Notes: generated from the letters alone by a model not told the origin. A stretch of 10,136 bases of DNA from Metabacillus rhizolycopersici (GCF_020075705.1 NZ_JAIQUM010000117.1:1-10136), one strand, 5' to 3'. Positions 1 through 8,962 are shown, counted from the stretch's first letter. Translations and numbers: made by a program.

Positions 1-113
1 TTATCCCCCACTGATGGATAGCGAGACTTACCTTAGCTTTTACGGGCAGTTATCCCCCACCTTCGCCTCTTTGTGATTCACTCAAGCTTAGAGGTGGGGG
101 TATTACTGCCCGT
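1..113. repeat. GC-rich inverted-repeat element, unidentified
   Basis: Bases 42-62 and 92-113 form a near-perfect inverted repeat of about 21 bp (arm ACGGGCAGT...CCCCCACCT), broken only by a one-base indel and a mismatch in the AT-rich middle. An inner stem CCTCT/AGAGG (66-70 and 90-94) can form in the loop as an alternative. The 11-mer TTATCCCCCAC occurs twice (1-11 and 50-60), so the right arm could pair with either copy. There is no T-run, so this is not a standard terminator. The element is much richer in G+C than the genes around it. It may be an intergenic repeat or the end of a mobile element, and it continues off the left edge. It ends 33 bases before the first gene, so it could also lie in that gene's leader. 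Confidence 0.6.
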
Positions 114-116
114 TAA

Positions 117-2017
<1,901 letters not shown>

Positions 2018-2025
2018 TGCTTTTT

Positions 2026-2035
2026 CTTGTACAAG
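2026..2035. promoter_or_regulatory. 10-bp palindrome before the third AKR
   Basis: CTTGTACAAG is a perfect 10-bp palindrome in the 128-base gap between the second and third AKR genes. It shares the core TGTACA with the palindrome at the adhA promoter (3894-3903). It could be a regulator site, but a six-base core can recur by chance, and I see no convincing promoter beside it. Confidence 0.25.
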
Positions 2036-2145
2036 ACAGCCAAATGAAGTAAGGGTACAAAAAATGTATTTAGGGAATAGAAATTGATGTTTTTCGATTT
2101 TGAGATTGAAACAAATGCAGACAACGATACTTGGGGATGAGTAAA

Positions 2146-3111
2146 ATGAAAATGAGATTATTAGGAAATAGTGGTTTAAAAGTGTCTGCGATTGGTTTAG
2201 GCTGTATGGGAATGGATCATGCTTATGGAAAGCCAGCTGATCGTGATGAAATGATCAAATTAATTCGTAAAGCTGTTGAACTAGGCTGCAATTTCTTTGA
2301 TACTGCTGTTGTTTATGGAGAATCCAATGAAGAATTATTGGGCGAAGCACTTGCACCAGTAAGAGATCAAGTTGTGCTTGCAACTAAATTTGGAATTACT
2401 GGACAAGAAATTGTAAATGATCGTCCTCAAAATATTTTAAATAGTACACCAGAATCTATTAGAGAACAATTAGAAGGCTCACTAAAAAGATTAAAAGTCA
2501 ATTGCATTGATTTATATTATCAACATCGTATTGATCCGAATGTAGAACCAGAAGCTGTGGCAGAAACGATGAAGGAATTAATGGCTGAAGGAAAAATTAA
2601 AGCGTGGGGATTATCTAATGCACCCATTGATTATATGAAACGTGCACATGCTGTATGTCCGATTGCTGCAATTGAAAATCAATACTCGATGATTTGGCGT
2701 GAGCCTGAAAAAGAATTATTTGATATTTGTGAAGAGTTAGGGGTTTCTTTTGTTGCTTACAGTCCACTAGGAAATGGTTTCTTAAGCGGAAAATATACAA
2801 AAGATACAAAATACGAAGAAGGCGATTTTAGAAGTTTCATGGGTAGATTCAAACCCAAAGTGATTGACCATAACCAAGCGTTATTAGAATTAATTGCTGA
2901 AGTTGCTAAAAGTAAGAATGCAACATCTGCCCAAGTTGTATTAGCATGGGAATTAGCCCAAAAACCATTTATTATTCCAATTCCAGGTACAACTAAATTA
3001 CACAGATTAGAAGAAAACTTAGGTGGAGCTGATATAGAATTAACAAAAGAAGATTTAGATAACCTTAATAATGCTTTATCTAAAATTGATATTGATGAAA
3101 CACACTTCTAA
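2146..3111 (+). CDS. Aldo-keto reductase, AKR13-like (copy 2)
   Basis: A 321-aa AKR paralogous to the gene at 147-1130, with near-identical blocks such as [22 protein letters not shown] and IPIPGT.KL.RLEENLG. The tetrad is complete: D52, Y57, K81 and H127. I chose the ATG at 2146 because GGGGATGAG lies at suitable spacing before it and the resulting N-terminus (MKMRLLGNSG) aligns residue for residue with copy 1. TTG at 2131 and ATG at 2137 are in-frame alternatives with no room for a ribosome binding site. The protein ends at SKIDIDETHF and lacks the last dozen or so residues of copy 1, which may be a natural short C-terminus or a late truncation. Its codon use is strongly AT-rich, unlike copy 1. 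A strong terminator follows directly. It is likely a separate transcription unit. Confidence 0.92.
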   Translation: MKMRLLGNSGLKVSAIGLGCMGMDHAYGKPADRDEMIKLIRKAVELGCNFFDTAVVYGESNEELLGEALAPVRDQVVLATKFGITGQEIVNDRPQNILNSTPESIREQLEGSLKRLKVNCIDLYYQHRIDPNVEPEAVAETMKELMAEGKIKAWGLSNAPIDYMKRAHAVCPIAAIENQYSMIWREPEKELFDICEELGVSFVAYSPLGNGFLSGKYTKDTKYEEGDFRSFMGRFKPKVIDHNQALLELIAEVAKSKNATSAQVVLAWELAQKPFIIPIPGTTKLHRLEENLGGADIELTKEDLDNLNNALSKIDIDETHF

Positions 3112-3130
3112 TAAAAATCAGCTAAATTAT

Positions 3131-3178
3131 AAAAAAATACACCCATGGGAGGATTCTTCTGCCCATGGTGTATTTTTT
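3131..3178. terminator. Bidirectional Rho-independent terminator
   Basis: The stem pairs AAAAAATACACC-C-ATGGG (3132-3149) with CCCATGGTGTATTTTTT (3162-3178), with one bulged C. It has an A-run on one side and a T-run on the other, so it works in both directions. It sits between the convergent AKR copy 2 (plus) and the TetR gene (minus). Confidence 0.9.
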
Positions 3179-3227
3179 ATCTAAGTGTTACAGCTATATT
3201 CATTATTGGAACTACAGATGAAGAAAA

Positions 3228-3773
3228 TTATAAATTCCTCTCTAACAACATTCCAACTTGTTCTGCCATGACTTGAGGTGGATAAGGCATTCCATTCGTG
3301 ATCCACCATTCCACAATCCCTACATATGAAGTAACAATAAATTGAAGAATAATATCTTCGTTTAAACCGTGATTTTTTCCTTTTGTTATATCAACTTCAT
3401 CCTTGAACTCTTCGACAAGAAATTCACGGAACTGACTATGAAAAGACGGAGCTCCTTTACTAGCTAACATCGTAGAAAAAAATAAATAATTGCTTTCTAA
3501 GTATTCAAACCACGGCCGATTCGCATCTATAAAATCCAATTCAGATGCTGATTCACATATTACCCGCATTTCGTTAATATGGTCTGCGATGAGCTTATCT
3601 AAAAGGTCATATTTATCCAAGTAATGAAGGTAAATGGTTCCACGGCTGACATTTGCCCTGTCAGAAATATCCTGTATCGTGATATCATCAAAATTCTTCT
3701 CCGACATAAGTTCAAGAACAGCTTTTTTGATGGCTTCCTGGCTTTTAGCTATTCTTCTATCCACTTTAGGCAT
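3228..3773 (-). CDS. TetR/AcrR-family transcriptional regulator
   Basis: A 181-aa one-component DNA-binding repressor. The N-terminal TetR domain has its helix-turn-helix at about 32-59, reading ITIQDISDRANVSRGTIYLHY and then LDKYDLL, the hallmark of the family. The C-terminal part ends with GIVEWWITNGMPYPPQ, typical of the TetR_C_8-type ligand/dimer domain. The start is preceded by GGTGA about 8 bases upstream. The gene is divergent from adhA and convergent with the AKR copy 2. TetR proteins commonly repress themselves and the divergent neighbour, and a palindrome at the adhA transcription start fits that. The ligand is unknown; an aldehyde or another electrophile would match the neighbouring enzymes, but that is inference. 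Confidence 0.95.
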   Translation of the reverse strand: MPKVDRRIAKSQEAIKKAVLELMSEKNFDDITIQDISDRANVSRGTIYLHYLDKYDLLDKLIADHINEMRVICESASELDFIDANRPWFEYLESNYLFFSTMLASKGAPSFHSQFREFLVEEFKDEVDITKGKNHGLNEDIILQFIVTSYVGIVEWWITNGMPYPPQVMAEQVGMLLERNL

Positions 3774-3807
3774 TGTAGAATCACCAAACTTTCTTAAAGA
3801 TAATTAA

Positions 3808-3839
3808 CAATTTTAATTGATTTGTTCATTACTTAACAA
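3808..3839 (-). promoter_or_regulatory. Candidate promoter of the TetR gene
   Basis: Read on the minus strand, TTGTTA (3839-3834) is followed after 18 bases by TAAAAT (3815-3810), a passable sigma-A promoter about 40 bases before the start codon. The inverted repeat CAATT-TT-AATTG (3808-3819) overlaps the -10 box and could be an autoregulatory site, though AT-rich DNA makes such repeats common. Confidence 0.35.
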
Positions 3840-3857
3840 AACGTATTTATTTAACCA

Positions 3858-3885
3858 TTGTAAGCAATCCGTATCAGATTATAAT
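3858..3885 (+). promoter_or_regulatory. Sigma-A promoter of the adhA operon
   Basis: TTGTAA (3858-3863) and a perfect TATAAT (3880-3885) are separated by 16 bases. The predicted transcription start is near 3892, giving a leader of about 100 bases before the adhA ATG. This is the best promoter match in the regulator/adhA gap. Confidence 0.6.
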
Positions 3886-3893
3886 TATAAACA

Positions 3894-3903
3894 AATGTAC
3901 ATT
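3894..3903. promoter_or_regulatory. Candidate operator at the adhA transcription start
   Basis: AATGTACATT is a perfect 10-bp palindrome just after the predicted +1. Wider arms TAAACA and TGTTTA (about 3887-3919) flank it. A repressor bound here would block initiation. The likely binder is the divergent TetR protein; this is inferred from position only. Confidence 0.45.
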
Positions 3904-3990
3904 AACATATCAATGTTTATTATTTTTTAAAAAGTAGGATATGTTGATAATTTGAATGAAAAATTTTTTTACGAAAGGATTGTATCCCTT

Positions 3991-5049
3991 ATGTGTAATA
4001 ATCATAAAAACATTCCCACCCGTGTACTAAGTGTACCGAGTGCAAAAGCACCATTTGAACAAACAACAATTAAAAGAAGAGATTTACGACCAGATGATGT
4101 CTTAATTGATATTAAGTATTGCGGTATCTGTCACTCTGATATTCACAATGCACACAATGATTTTGGTCGTGGTGTTTTCCCGATGGTTCCTGGTCACGAA
4201 ATAGCAGGAGTCGTGACAGCTGTAGGAGCAGAAGTTACAGAATTCGCTGTTGGTGATCGAGTTGGTGTCGGTTGCTTTGTTGACTCCTGCGGAGAATGTG
4301 AATTCTGCCTTAGAGGTGAGGAGCAATTTTGTAAGAAAGGTGTTGTCGTGGTATTTAATTCAATAGGCTACGACGGTAATTTAACTTACGGTGGATATAG
4401 CCAAAAAATCGTTGTAAAAGACAAGTTTGTTGTCCGTATACCTGACGGCTTAGATCTGGATGTGGCAAGCCCGCTATTGTGTGCAGGTATCACCACGTAC
4501 TCTCCTATGAAACATTGGAAGGTCGGCCCTGGTAAGAAAGTTGCGATTGTCGGAATGGGAGGTCTTGGCCACCTAGCAGTACAGTTTGCACATACCATGG
4601 GTGCTGAAGTTACTGTCCTAAGTCAGACAATGAATAAAAAAGATGAAGCCTTTGGTTTTGGTGCAGATCATTATTATGCAACCAGTGACCCTGCTACGTT
4701 TACTAAGTTGGCTGGTAGATTTGACCTTATATTAAATACTGTATCTACAAATATTAACGTTGATGCGTATCTATCAATTCTTAACGTAGATGGAACACTT
4801 GTAAATGTCGGTCTACCAAACAAGCCAGATCAATACAATGTTTTTTCCCTATTCGCTGGTCGTCGTAGCATAGCTGCTTCAAACGTTGGTGGAATTAGGG
4901 AAACACAAGAGATGCTCGATTTCTCTGCCAAACATGGTATTGCCCCAATGATTGAAGTAATCAGTGCTGACCAAGTTGACGAAGCATATGAGCGTGTTCT
5001 CCGTAGTGATGTTCGTTATCGATTTGTTATTGATATGTCTACTCTGTAA
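3991..5049 (+). CDS. adhA: Zinc-dependent NADP-type alcohol dehydrogenase AdhA
   Basis: A 352-aa medium-chain, zinc-dependent alcohol dehydrogenase of the cinnamyl-alcohol-dehydrogenase-like group, expected to interconvert aldehydes and alcohols in the cytosol. Catalytic zinc ligands are C47 (GICHSDIH), H69-E70 (PGHEIAG) and C164 (LLCAGITTY). Structural zinc ligands are C100, C103, C106 and C114. The Rossmann motif is VGMGGLG (187-193), and S211 at the end of the second strand fits NADP(H) preference. It closely matches B. subtilis AdhA (349 aa) as I recall it. I prefer ATG 3991, preceded by AAAGGA 11 bases away, because B. subtilis AdhA also starts MCN; the in-frame TTG at 3952 would add 13 unmatched residues. 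It is first of a six-gene run. In B. subtilis adhA is controlled by AdhR (MerR family) in response to formaldehyde and methylglyoxal; here the adjacent regulator is a TetR protein. Confidence 0.95.
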   Translation: MCNNHKNIPTRVLSVPSAKAPFEQTTIKRRDLRPDDVLIDIKYCGICHSDIHNAHNDFGRGVFPMVPGHEIAGVVTAVGAEVTEFAVGDRVGVGCFVDSCGECEFCLRGEEQFCKKGVVVVFNSIGYDGNLTYGGYSQKIVVKDKFVVRIPDGLDLDVASPLLCAGITTYSPMKHWKVGPGKKVAIVGMGGLGHLAVQFAHTMGAEVTVLSQTMNKKDEAFGFGADHYYATSDPATFTKLAGRFDLILNTVSTNINVDAYLSILNVDGTLVNVGLPNKPDQYNVFSLFAGRRSIAASNVGGIRETQEMLDFSAKHGIAPMIEVISADQVDEAYERVLRSDVRYRFVIDMSTL

Positions 5050-5103
5050 CTTGAAATGATGCTCTGATTTTATGCAAACAACTGAAAAGTGAGGAAAAAT
5101 CAA

Positions 5104-6084
5104 ATGGAATATGTGAAATTTGGAAATACAGGATTAGATGTATCTCGCCTTACCCTTGGTTGTATGAGCTTTGGTGAACCTGACCGAGGCTATCCTAAAT
5201 GGACACTTGGTGAAGAAGAAAGCCGCCCTATCCTAAAAAAAGCCCTTGATTTAGGTATCAATTTTTTTGATACAGCGAATTTTTATTCAGATGGTACATG
5301 TGAAGAAATTGTTGGGAAATTTTTAAGAGAGTACACAAATCGGGATGAACTTGTCCTTGCGACAAAGGTCTATTTTCCGATGCATGAAGGTCCAAATGGT
5401 AAAGGTCTTTCCAGAAAGCATATTATGAGAGAAATTGATAAAAGCCTTAAAAGCCTAGGTACAGATTATGTGGATTTGTACCAAATCCACCGCTGGGATT
5501 ACGGCACACCGATTGAAGAAACAATGGAGGCACTCCATGATGTTGTGAAGGCAGGAAAAGCAAGATACATTGGAGCTTCTTCCATGATGTCATGGCAGTT
5601 TCTGAAAGCGAACAATATAGCAGAGAAAAATGGATGGACCAAGTTTGTGTCGATGCAGAATCATTTCAACCTCCTATATCGTGAGGAAGAAAGAGAAATG
5701 CTTCCACTTTGTAAGGAAGAAAAAATCGCTGTGATTCCGTGGAGTCCCCTTGCAAAAGGAAAGTTAACTCGTAATTGGGAGGAAACAAGTGCACGTTGGG
5801 GAAAAGAAGCAGTTGGGCAAAAGTTTTACCCAGCAACATCCGAATCAGACAGACAAGTTGTTGAAAGAGTTGCAGAAGTGGCGGAAAAACGAGGTGTACC
5901 AAGAGCTCAAATTGCACTCGCTTGGGTGCTGCAAAAAGACACTATTACTTCTCCAATTGTCGGGTCTACGAAAGCATCTCACCTTGAAGATGCAGCAGCT
6001 GCTCTTTCGATTAAATTAACAGCTGAAGAAATTGCGTATATGGAAGAGCCGTATGTGCCGCATCCAGTGCTTGGTTTAGATTAA
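5104..6084 (+). CDS. yajO: Aldo-keto reductase, YajO-like
   Basis: A 326-aa AKR that resembles E. coli YajO more than the other three AKRs here. Shared features recalled from YajO are LGCMSFGEPDRG near the N-terminus, QIHRWDYGTPIEET, KAGKARYIGASSM, the run REEEREMLPLC, IPWSPLAKGKLTR and a C-terminus of the PHPV.G type. The tetrad is complete: D56, Y61, K88 and H129. E. coli YajO has been linked to 1-deoxyxylulose-5-phosphate formation and to general aldehyde reduction; which applies here is unknown. The start is ATG 5104, with GAGGA 8 bases before it; the in-frame GTG at 5089 precedes that site and is less likely. It follows adhA by 54 bases with no terminator, so it is probably in the same operon. 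Confidence 0.93.
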   Translation: MEYVKFGNTGLDVSRLTLGCMSFGEPDRGYPKWTLGEEESRPILKKALDLGINFFDTANFYSDGTCEEIVGKFLREYTNRDELVLATKVYFPMHEGPNGKGLSRKHIMREIDKSLKSLGTDYVDLYQIHRWDYGTPIEETMEALHDVVKAGKARYIGASSMMSWQFLKANNIAEKNGWTKFVSMQNHFNLLYREEEREMLPLCKEEKIAVIPWSPLAKGKLTRNWEETSARWGKEAVGQKFYPATSESDRQVVERVAEVAEKRGVPRAQIALAWVLQKDTITSPIVGSTKASHLEDAAAALSIKLTAEEIAYMEEPYVPHPVLGLD

Positions 6085-6095
6085 TAATTTTTGTG

Positions 6096-6119
6096 GTGGG
6101 CTGTATATATGCCGCCCAC
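6096..6119. repeat. Intergenic hairpin GTGGGC/GCCCAC
   Basis: A perfect 6-bp GC-rich stem (6096-6101 with 6114-6119) and a 12-base loop lie between the YajO-like gene and the CMD gene. Only TTT follows, so it is at most a weak terminator. It could tune the transcript level or stability of the downstream genes. Confidence 0.4.
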
Positions 6120-6144
6120 TTTCAATAATAAGGGAGGATTAATT

Positions 6145-6900
6145 GTGCGTATAAGTGAAACTGCAAACAAAAACCACGAAGAATTGTTTCCAAATCATAA
6201 ATCAACCTTAAAAGTAACCGATCCAGAACTTATCGAAGTATTTGATAACTTTGCTTTTGATGAAGTAATAACCGATGCAAAATTGGATACAACAACTAGG
6301 TTAATGGTTATTTTAGCATCCATGATTGCAAGCCAAGCATTAAGCGAATATAAAGTTATGCTTGGCGGTGCACTTAATGTTGGTGTAACTCCAATTGAAG
6401 TGAAGGAAATTGTCTATCAAGCTGTTCCCTATATTGGGATTTCAAAAGTATTTGATTTTATCCATGCTACGAACGAAATCTTACAAAGCAGAGGAATAAA
6501 GCTGCCATTGGAGGGCCAATCCACAACTACACCAGAGACACGATTTGAAAAAGGATTAGAAGTGCAAAAAACAATTGTTGGAGCAGAACAAGTTGAAAAC
6601 ATGTATAAAAATTCGCCTGAAAATCAGAAGCATATCCAAAAATATTTATCTGCGAATTGTTTTGGGGATTATTTGACGAGAAAAGGAATGGATCTAAAGA
6701 CGAGAGAGCTTTTAACCTTTTCTATGCTTCTTTCTTTGGGTGGATGTGAGCCTCAATTAAAAGGCCACATACGAGCCAATGTAAATGTAGGAAATGATAA
6801 ACAAACATTACTGAATGTAGTTACAAATTTACTTCCTTATGTAGGGTATCCGAGAACATTAAATGCAATCAGCTGTTTAAATGAAGTAATACCTGAGTAG
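6145..6900 (+). CDS. Two-domain carboxymuconolactone decarboxylase family protein
   Basis: A 251-aa protein with two repeats of the CMD/AhpD-like fold. The first (about 45-115) has TTRLMVILASMI, LGGALNVGVTPIEVKEIVYQAVPYIG. The second (about 180-248) has DLKTRELLTFSMLLSLGGCEP, H208 and LLPYVGYPRTLNA. Only the second carries the Cys-x6-His pair (C201, H208) seen in active members; the first has no cysteine in the matching helix. A single cysteine rather than CxxC argues against AhpD-type peroxidase activity as such. Family roles include decarboxylation of lactones and peroxide or electrophile handling; the function here is unknown. The start is GTG 6145, with AGGGAGG (6131-6137) 7 bases before it; the TTG at 6091 would run through the hairpin and is rejected. 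It is fourth from the operon end and close to a cupin gene, a frequent partner of such proteins. Confidence 0.88.
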   Translation: MRISETANKNHEELFPNHKSTLKVTDPELIEVFDNFAFDEVITDAKLDTTTRLMVILASMIASQALSEYKVMLGGALNVGVTPIEVKEIVYQAVPYIGISKVFDFIHATNEILQSRGIKLPLEGQSTTTPETRFEKGLEVQKTIVGAEQVENMYKNSPENQKHIQKYLSANCFGDYLTRKGMDLKTRELLTFSMLLSLGGCEPQLKGHIRANVNVGNDKQTLLNVVTNLLPYVGYPRTLNAISCLNEVIPE

Positions 6901-6923
6901 GAATATATAAAGGAGCGAATCCA

Positions 6924-7649
6924 TTGGATAGACCATATATTATTTGCCATATGCTAACATCATTGGATGGGAAAGTCATTGGAGATTATATGAAAGTAGA
7001 ACGAGCAGCATATTTTACAGACGAATACGAAAAAATTCATGGACGGTACGGATGTAAAGCATGGATGTGTGGCAGGGTTACCATGGAGGAACACTTTACT
7101 TTCGGACATAAATTAGATTTAGCACAAGATAGCATTCCGACGATCCCAAGAATGGATTACGTAGCAAAAAAAGATGCCAAAACTTATGTCATAGCAGTAG
7201 ACCCCTCTGGAAAAGTAGGATGGACAGAAAATTCAATAGCACCATGGAATGAGCATAGGTCGGAGGACCATATAATCGAAGTCCTTACAGAGCAAGTATC
7301 CGATGCATACTTGGGTCATCTGAAAAAGATAGGTATTTCTTATATTTTTGGCGGAAAAGAACGATTAAACTTTAGTCTAGTAGTGGAAAAGCTAAAAAAG
7401 TTATTTTCCATTGATAAGTTAATGTTAGAAGGTGGAGGCTTTCTAAACGGCTCCTTTTTAAATGAAGGGTTAATTGATGAATTAAGCCTCGTTTTAGTTC
7501 CAATCGCAGATGCTGCCTCTAACTCTGTGACACTATTTGAAACGAGTTCTTATCTAAATAAAACACAACCAGTAAATTTCTTCTTAAAGGACATAGAAAA
7601 ACTGGACGATGGTGGGCTATGGATGAAGTATGTAACAAAACGGGATTAA
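6924..7649 (+). CDS. RibD C-terminal / dihydrofolate-reductase-like protein
   Basis: A 241-aa stand-alone protein of the RibD_C (DHFR-like) family, probably an NADPH-dependent reductase. The motifs in order are RPYIICHMLTSLDGKV (3-18), MCGRVTMEEH (48-57), ISYIFGG (138-144) and LEGGGFLNGSFLNEGLIDEL (168-187), the signature of the riboflavin reductase domain. It lacks the N-terminal deaminase domain of RibD and no riboflavin genes are nearby, so a role in riboflavin synthesis is unlikely; other members reduce unrelated small molecules. The start is TTG 6924, with AGGAG (6911-6915) 8 bases before it; the first in-frame ATG comes ten codons in and would cut the first strand. It lies 23 bases after the CMD gene, so they are co-transcribed. 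Confidence 0.88.
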   Translation: MDRPYIICHMLTSLDGKVIGDYMKVERAAYFTDEYEKIHGRYGCKAWMCGRVTMEEHFTFGHKLDLAQDSIPTIPRMDYVAKKDAKTYVIAVDPSGKVGWTENSIAPWNEHRSEDHIIEVLTEQVSDAYLGHLKKIGISYIFGGKERLNFSLVVEKLKKLFSIDKLMLEGGGFLNGSFLNEGLIDELSLVLVPIADAASNSVTLFETSSYLNKTQPVNFFLKDIEKLDDGGLWMKYVTKRD

Positions 7650-7731
7650 TTATTTAAAATTAGTATGATGCAATTATTGGTAGCAATAAATAACGCTTCG
7701 GGATTCTTATGAGGAGGTTCCAAGTAAAAAA

Positions 7732-8100
7732 ATGAGCGAAGATAAACAAAAAATCCTAGCAGTTTATCACCGAATTGATGATGCAATGGTTAATAAAGAC
7801 ACTGAAACATTGGATGACATCCTTGATGACAATTATGTATTAGTACACATAACTGGTTATCATCAACCTAAGCAAGAATGGCTTGAACAAATAGATAATG
7901 AAGAAATGAAATACTTCAAAACCATGCCCCAAAAAACAACAATCACAATAGATGGTAATACTGCTATTCTCATTTGTGATACCAAAATTGATGCTAGAAT
8001 TTATGGTTTTAGAAACACTTGGAGTATGCAAATGAAAATGTGTTTTGAGAAACGTGGAGACAATTGGTATCCAGTAAATGCTATAGCAATAAGTAATTAA
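7732..8100 (+). CDS. NTF2-like (SnoaL/DUF4440) protein
   Basis: A 122-aa cytosolic protein with the pattern of the NTF2-like fold: an N-terminal helix (ILAVYHRIDDAMVNKDTETLDDILDDNYVLVHITG), then strands including TTITIDGNTAILICDTKIDAR and a C-terminal WSMQMKMCFEKRGDNWYPVNAIAIS. Family members include small-molecule isomerases, dehydratases and binding proteins without known activity, so no reaction can be assigned. The GAGGAGG site (7711-7717) is unusually far (14 bases) from the ATG, with no alternative start in frame between them. It follows the RibD_C-like gene by 82 bases and probably belongs to the same transcript. The substrate is unknown. Confidence 0.82.
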   Translation: MSEDKQKILAVYHRIDDAMVNKDTETLDDILDDNYVLVHITGYHQPKQEWLEQIDNEEMKYFKTMPQKTTITIDGNTAILICDTKIDARIYGFRNTWSMQMKMCFEKRGDNWYPVNAIAISN

Positions 8101-8172
8101 ATACAGAAATAATCAGATAACAACAATATAATTTAACAGGGTAAAAAATTAAAAGAAAGTTGGAATTGAAAA

Positions 8173-8568
8173 ATGAAAAATGAACAATTAAGCAATAGCA
8201 CAATCTTCCCATTGGGACAAAAAGTTGAAGCAAACTTTATTGGTGATGCTTATTTACAAATGGTGTTTACTGATCCAACGCCACTCAATACATCAATCGG
8301 GAATGTAACCTTTGCTCCAGGAGCTCGCAATAACTGGCACTCTCATAAAGCTGGACAAGTTTTGCTAGTTACTGGTGGAGAAGGTTGGTATCAAGAAGAA
8401 GGAAAACCAGCACGTTTACTCAAAAAAGGTGATGTGGTGAATATTCCGCCGAACGTAAAACATTGGCATGGTGCGGCAAAAGACAGTTGGTTTGTACACC
8501 TAGCAATGACACCAGGTCAAACGGACTGGTTAGAGCCTGTCGATGATGAATGGTATAATAAATTATAA
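8173..8568 (+). CDS. Small single-domain cupin protein
   Basis: A 131-aa cupin. Motif 1 is G50 to G68 with H56, H58 and Q62 (WHSHKAGQ); glutamine replaces the usual glutamate. Motif 2 is G86DVVNIPPNVKH97 followed by W98 and H99. These residues probably bind one metal ion. Similar small cupins are often found beside, or fused to, CMD-family proteins, and one is encoded four genes back toward the promoter side here. Members include metal-dependent isomerases, dioxygenases and proteins of unknown role. The ribosome binding site before ATG 8173 is weak (AAAGTTGGA). It is the last gene before a strong terminator. Confidence 0.9.
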   Translation: MKNEQLSNSTIFPLGQKVEANFIGDAYLQMVFTDPTPLNTSIGNVTFAPGARNNWHSHKAGQVLLVTGGEGWYQEEGKPARLLKKGDVVNIPPNVKHWHGAAKDSWFVHLAMTPGQTDWLEPVDDEWYNKL

Positions 8569-8576
8569 TTTGATAG

Positions 8577-8616
8577 AAAAAAAGCCGATTTTCTACACTG
8601 GAGTTCGGCTTTTTTT
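8577..8616 (+). terminator. Rho-independent terminator of the adhA operon
   Basis: Stem AGCCGA (8583-8588) with TCGGCT (8605-8610), extended by six A-T pairs, followed by a T-run. It begins 9 bases after the cupin stop codon. Confidence 0.92.
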
Positions 8617-8636
8617 ACTATTACTTTGTGAAGGAT

Positions 8637-8670
8637 TGTACTTAAACTATAGGGTGGTTTAGTTTAAGAA
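8637..8670. repeat. Stem-loop repeat, copy A
   Basis: Perfect 9-bp inverted arms CTTAAACTA (8641-8649) and TAGTTTAAG (8660-8668) enclose a G-rich loop, flanked by TGTA and AA. A diverged copy lies at 9237-9271. It is probably an interspersed intergenic repeat; no coding potential is seen. Confidence 0.65.
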
Positions 8671-8685
8671 CGCAGCACAAAAATG

Positions 8686-8703
8686 ATCAAACTTTTTTCA
8701 AAA
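8686..8703. repeat. 18-bp inverted repeat, left arm
   Basis: ATCAAACTTTTTTCAAAA is perfectly complementary in inverted orientation to 9098-9115. The two arms bracket about 430 bp that contain the 55-aa minus-strand gene. A related 12-mer, TGATCAAACTTT, occurs at 8684-8695 and again at 8750-8761. No target duplication is obvious outside the arms. Confidence 0.6.
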
Positions 8704-8794
8704 TAGATTCTTTTGATTTTCCGTAAAATGCGGGTTCATATGATATTTTTGATCAAACTTTGTTATAAAGCTACACCTCATTCGGAAGACGCTC

Positions 8795-8962
8795 TTATAA
8801 AGATCCAGGTTGTTTATTCATTTGACGCCCACTCTTTTTTTGGCTTTGGGGACCTGAGTTTCCAATTTGGAACTCACCCCCTAATTCAACATCATTTTTT
8901 TTATCCTGTTTCTCAATTTGCGCTCTTGTTTGATCTTTGTTTTGCATTCCTTGATGTGTCAT
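8795..8962 (-). CDS. Small hydrophilic protein, 55 aa, unknown
   Basis: A reading frame too short for routine calling. The protein begins MTHQGMQNKDQTRAQIEKQ and ends KQPGSL. It is rich in Gln, Lys, Asn, Gly and Asp, has no Cys or Trp, and has no membrane segment or signal peptide, so it is probably soluble and largely unstructured. The start has GAAAGGAGATGA upstream (AGGAG about 12 bases from the ATG). A possible promoter, TTGTAT-16-CATATTA (9025-8997 on minus), recalls sporulation promoters but is weak evidence. The size and composition are like small spore-associated proteins of Bacillaceae, but I do not recognise a family. It lies inside the 18-bp inverted repeat and antisense to a longer frame that I reject. 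Confidence 0.6.
   Translation of the reverse strand: MTHQGMQNKDQTRAQIEKQDKKNDVELGGEFQIGNSGPQSQKKSGRQMNKQPGSL

Noticed and set aside
2131..2145. TTG 2131 or ATG 2137 as the start of AKR copy 2
   Set aside because: The GGGG motif directly abuts or lies inside these starts, and the paralogue alignment begins at 2146.
3100..3120. Frameshift shortening AKR copy 2
   Set aside because: The frame is intact to the stop, and the bases after it do not encode the missing C-terminal segment in another frame.
3952..3990. TTG-initiated extension of adhA
   Set aside because: It adds 13 residues not found in B. subtilis AdhA, and AAAGGA lies inside it, upstream of ATG 3991.
6091..6144. TTG-initiated extension of the CMD gene
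   Set aside because: It runs through a GC-rich hairpin and through the AGGGAGG site that serves GTG 6145.
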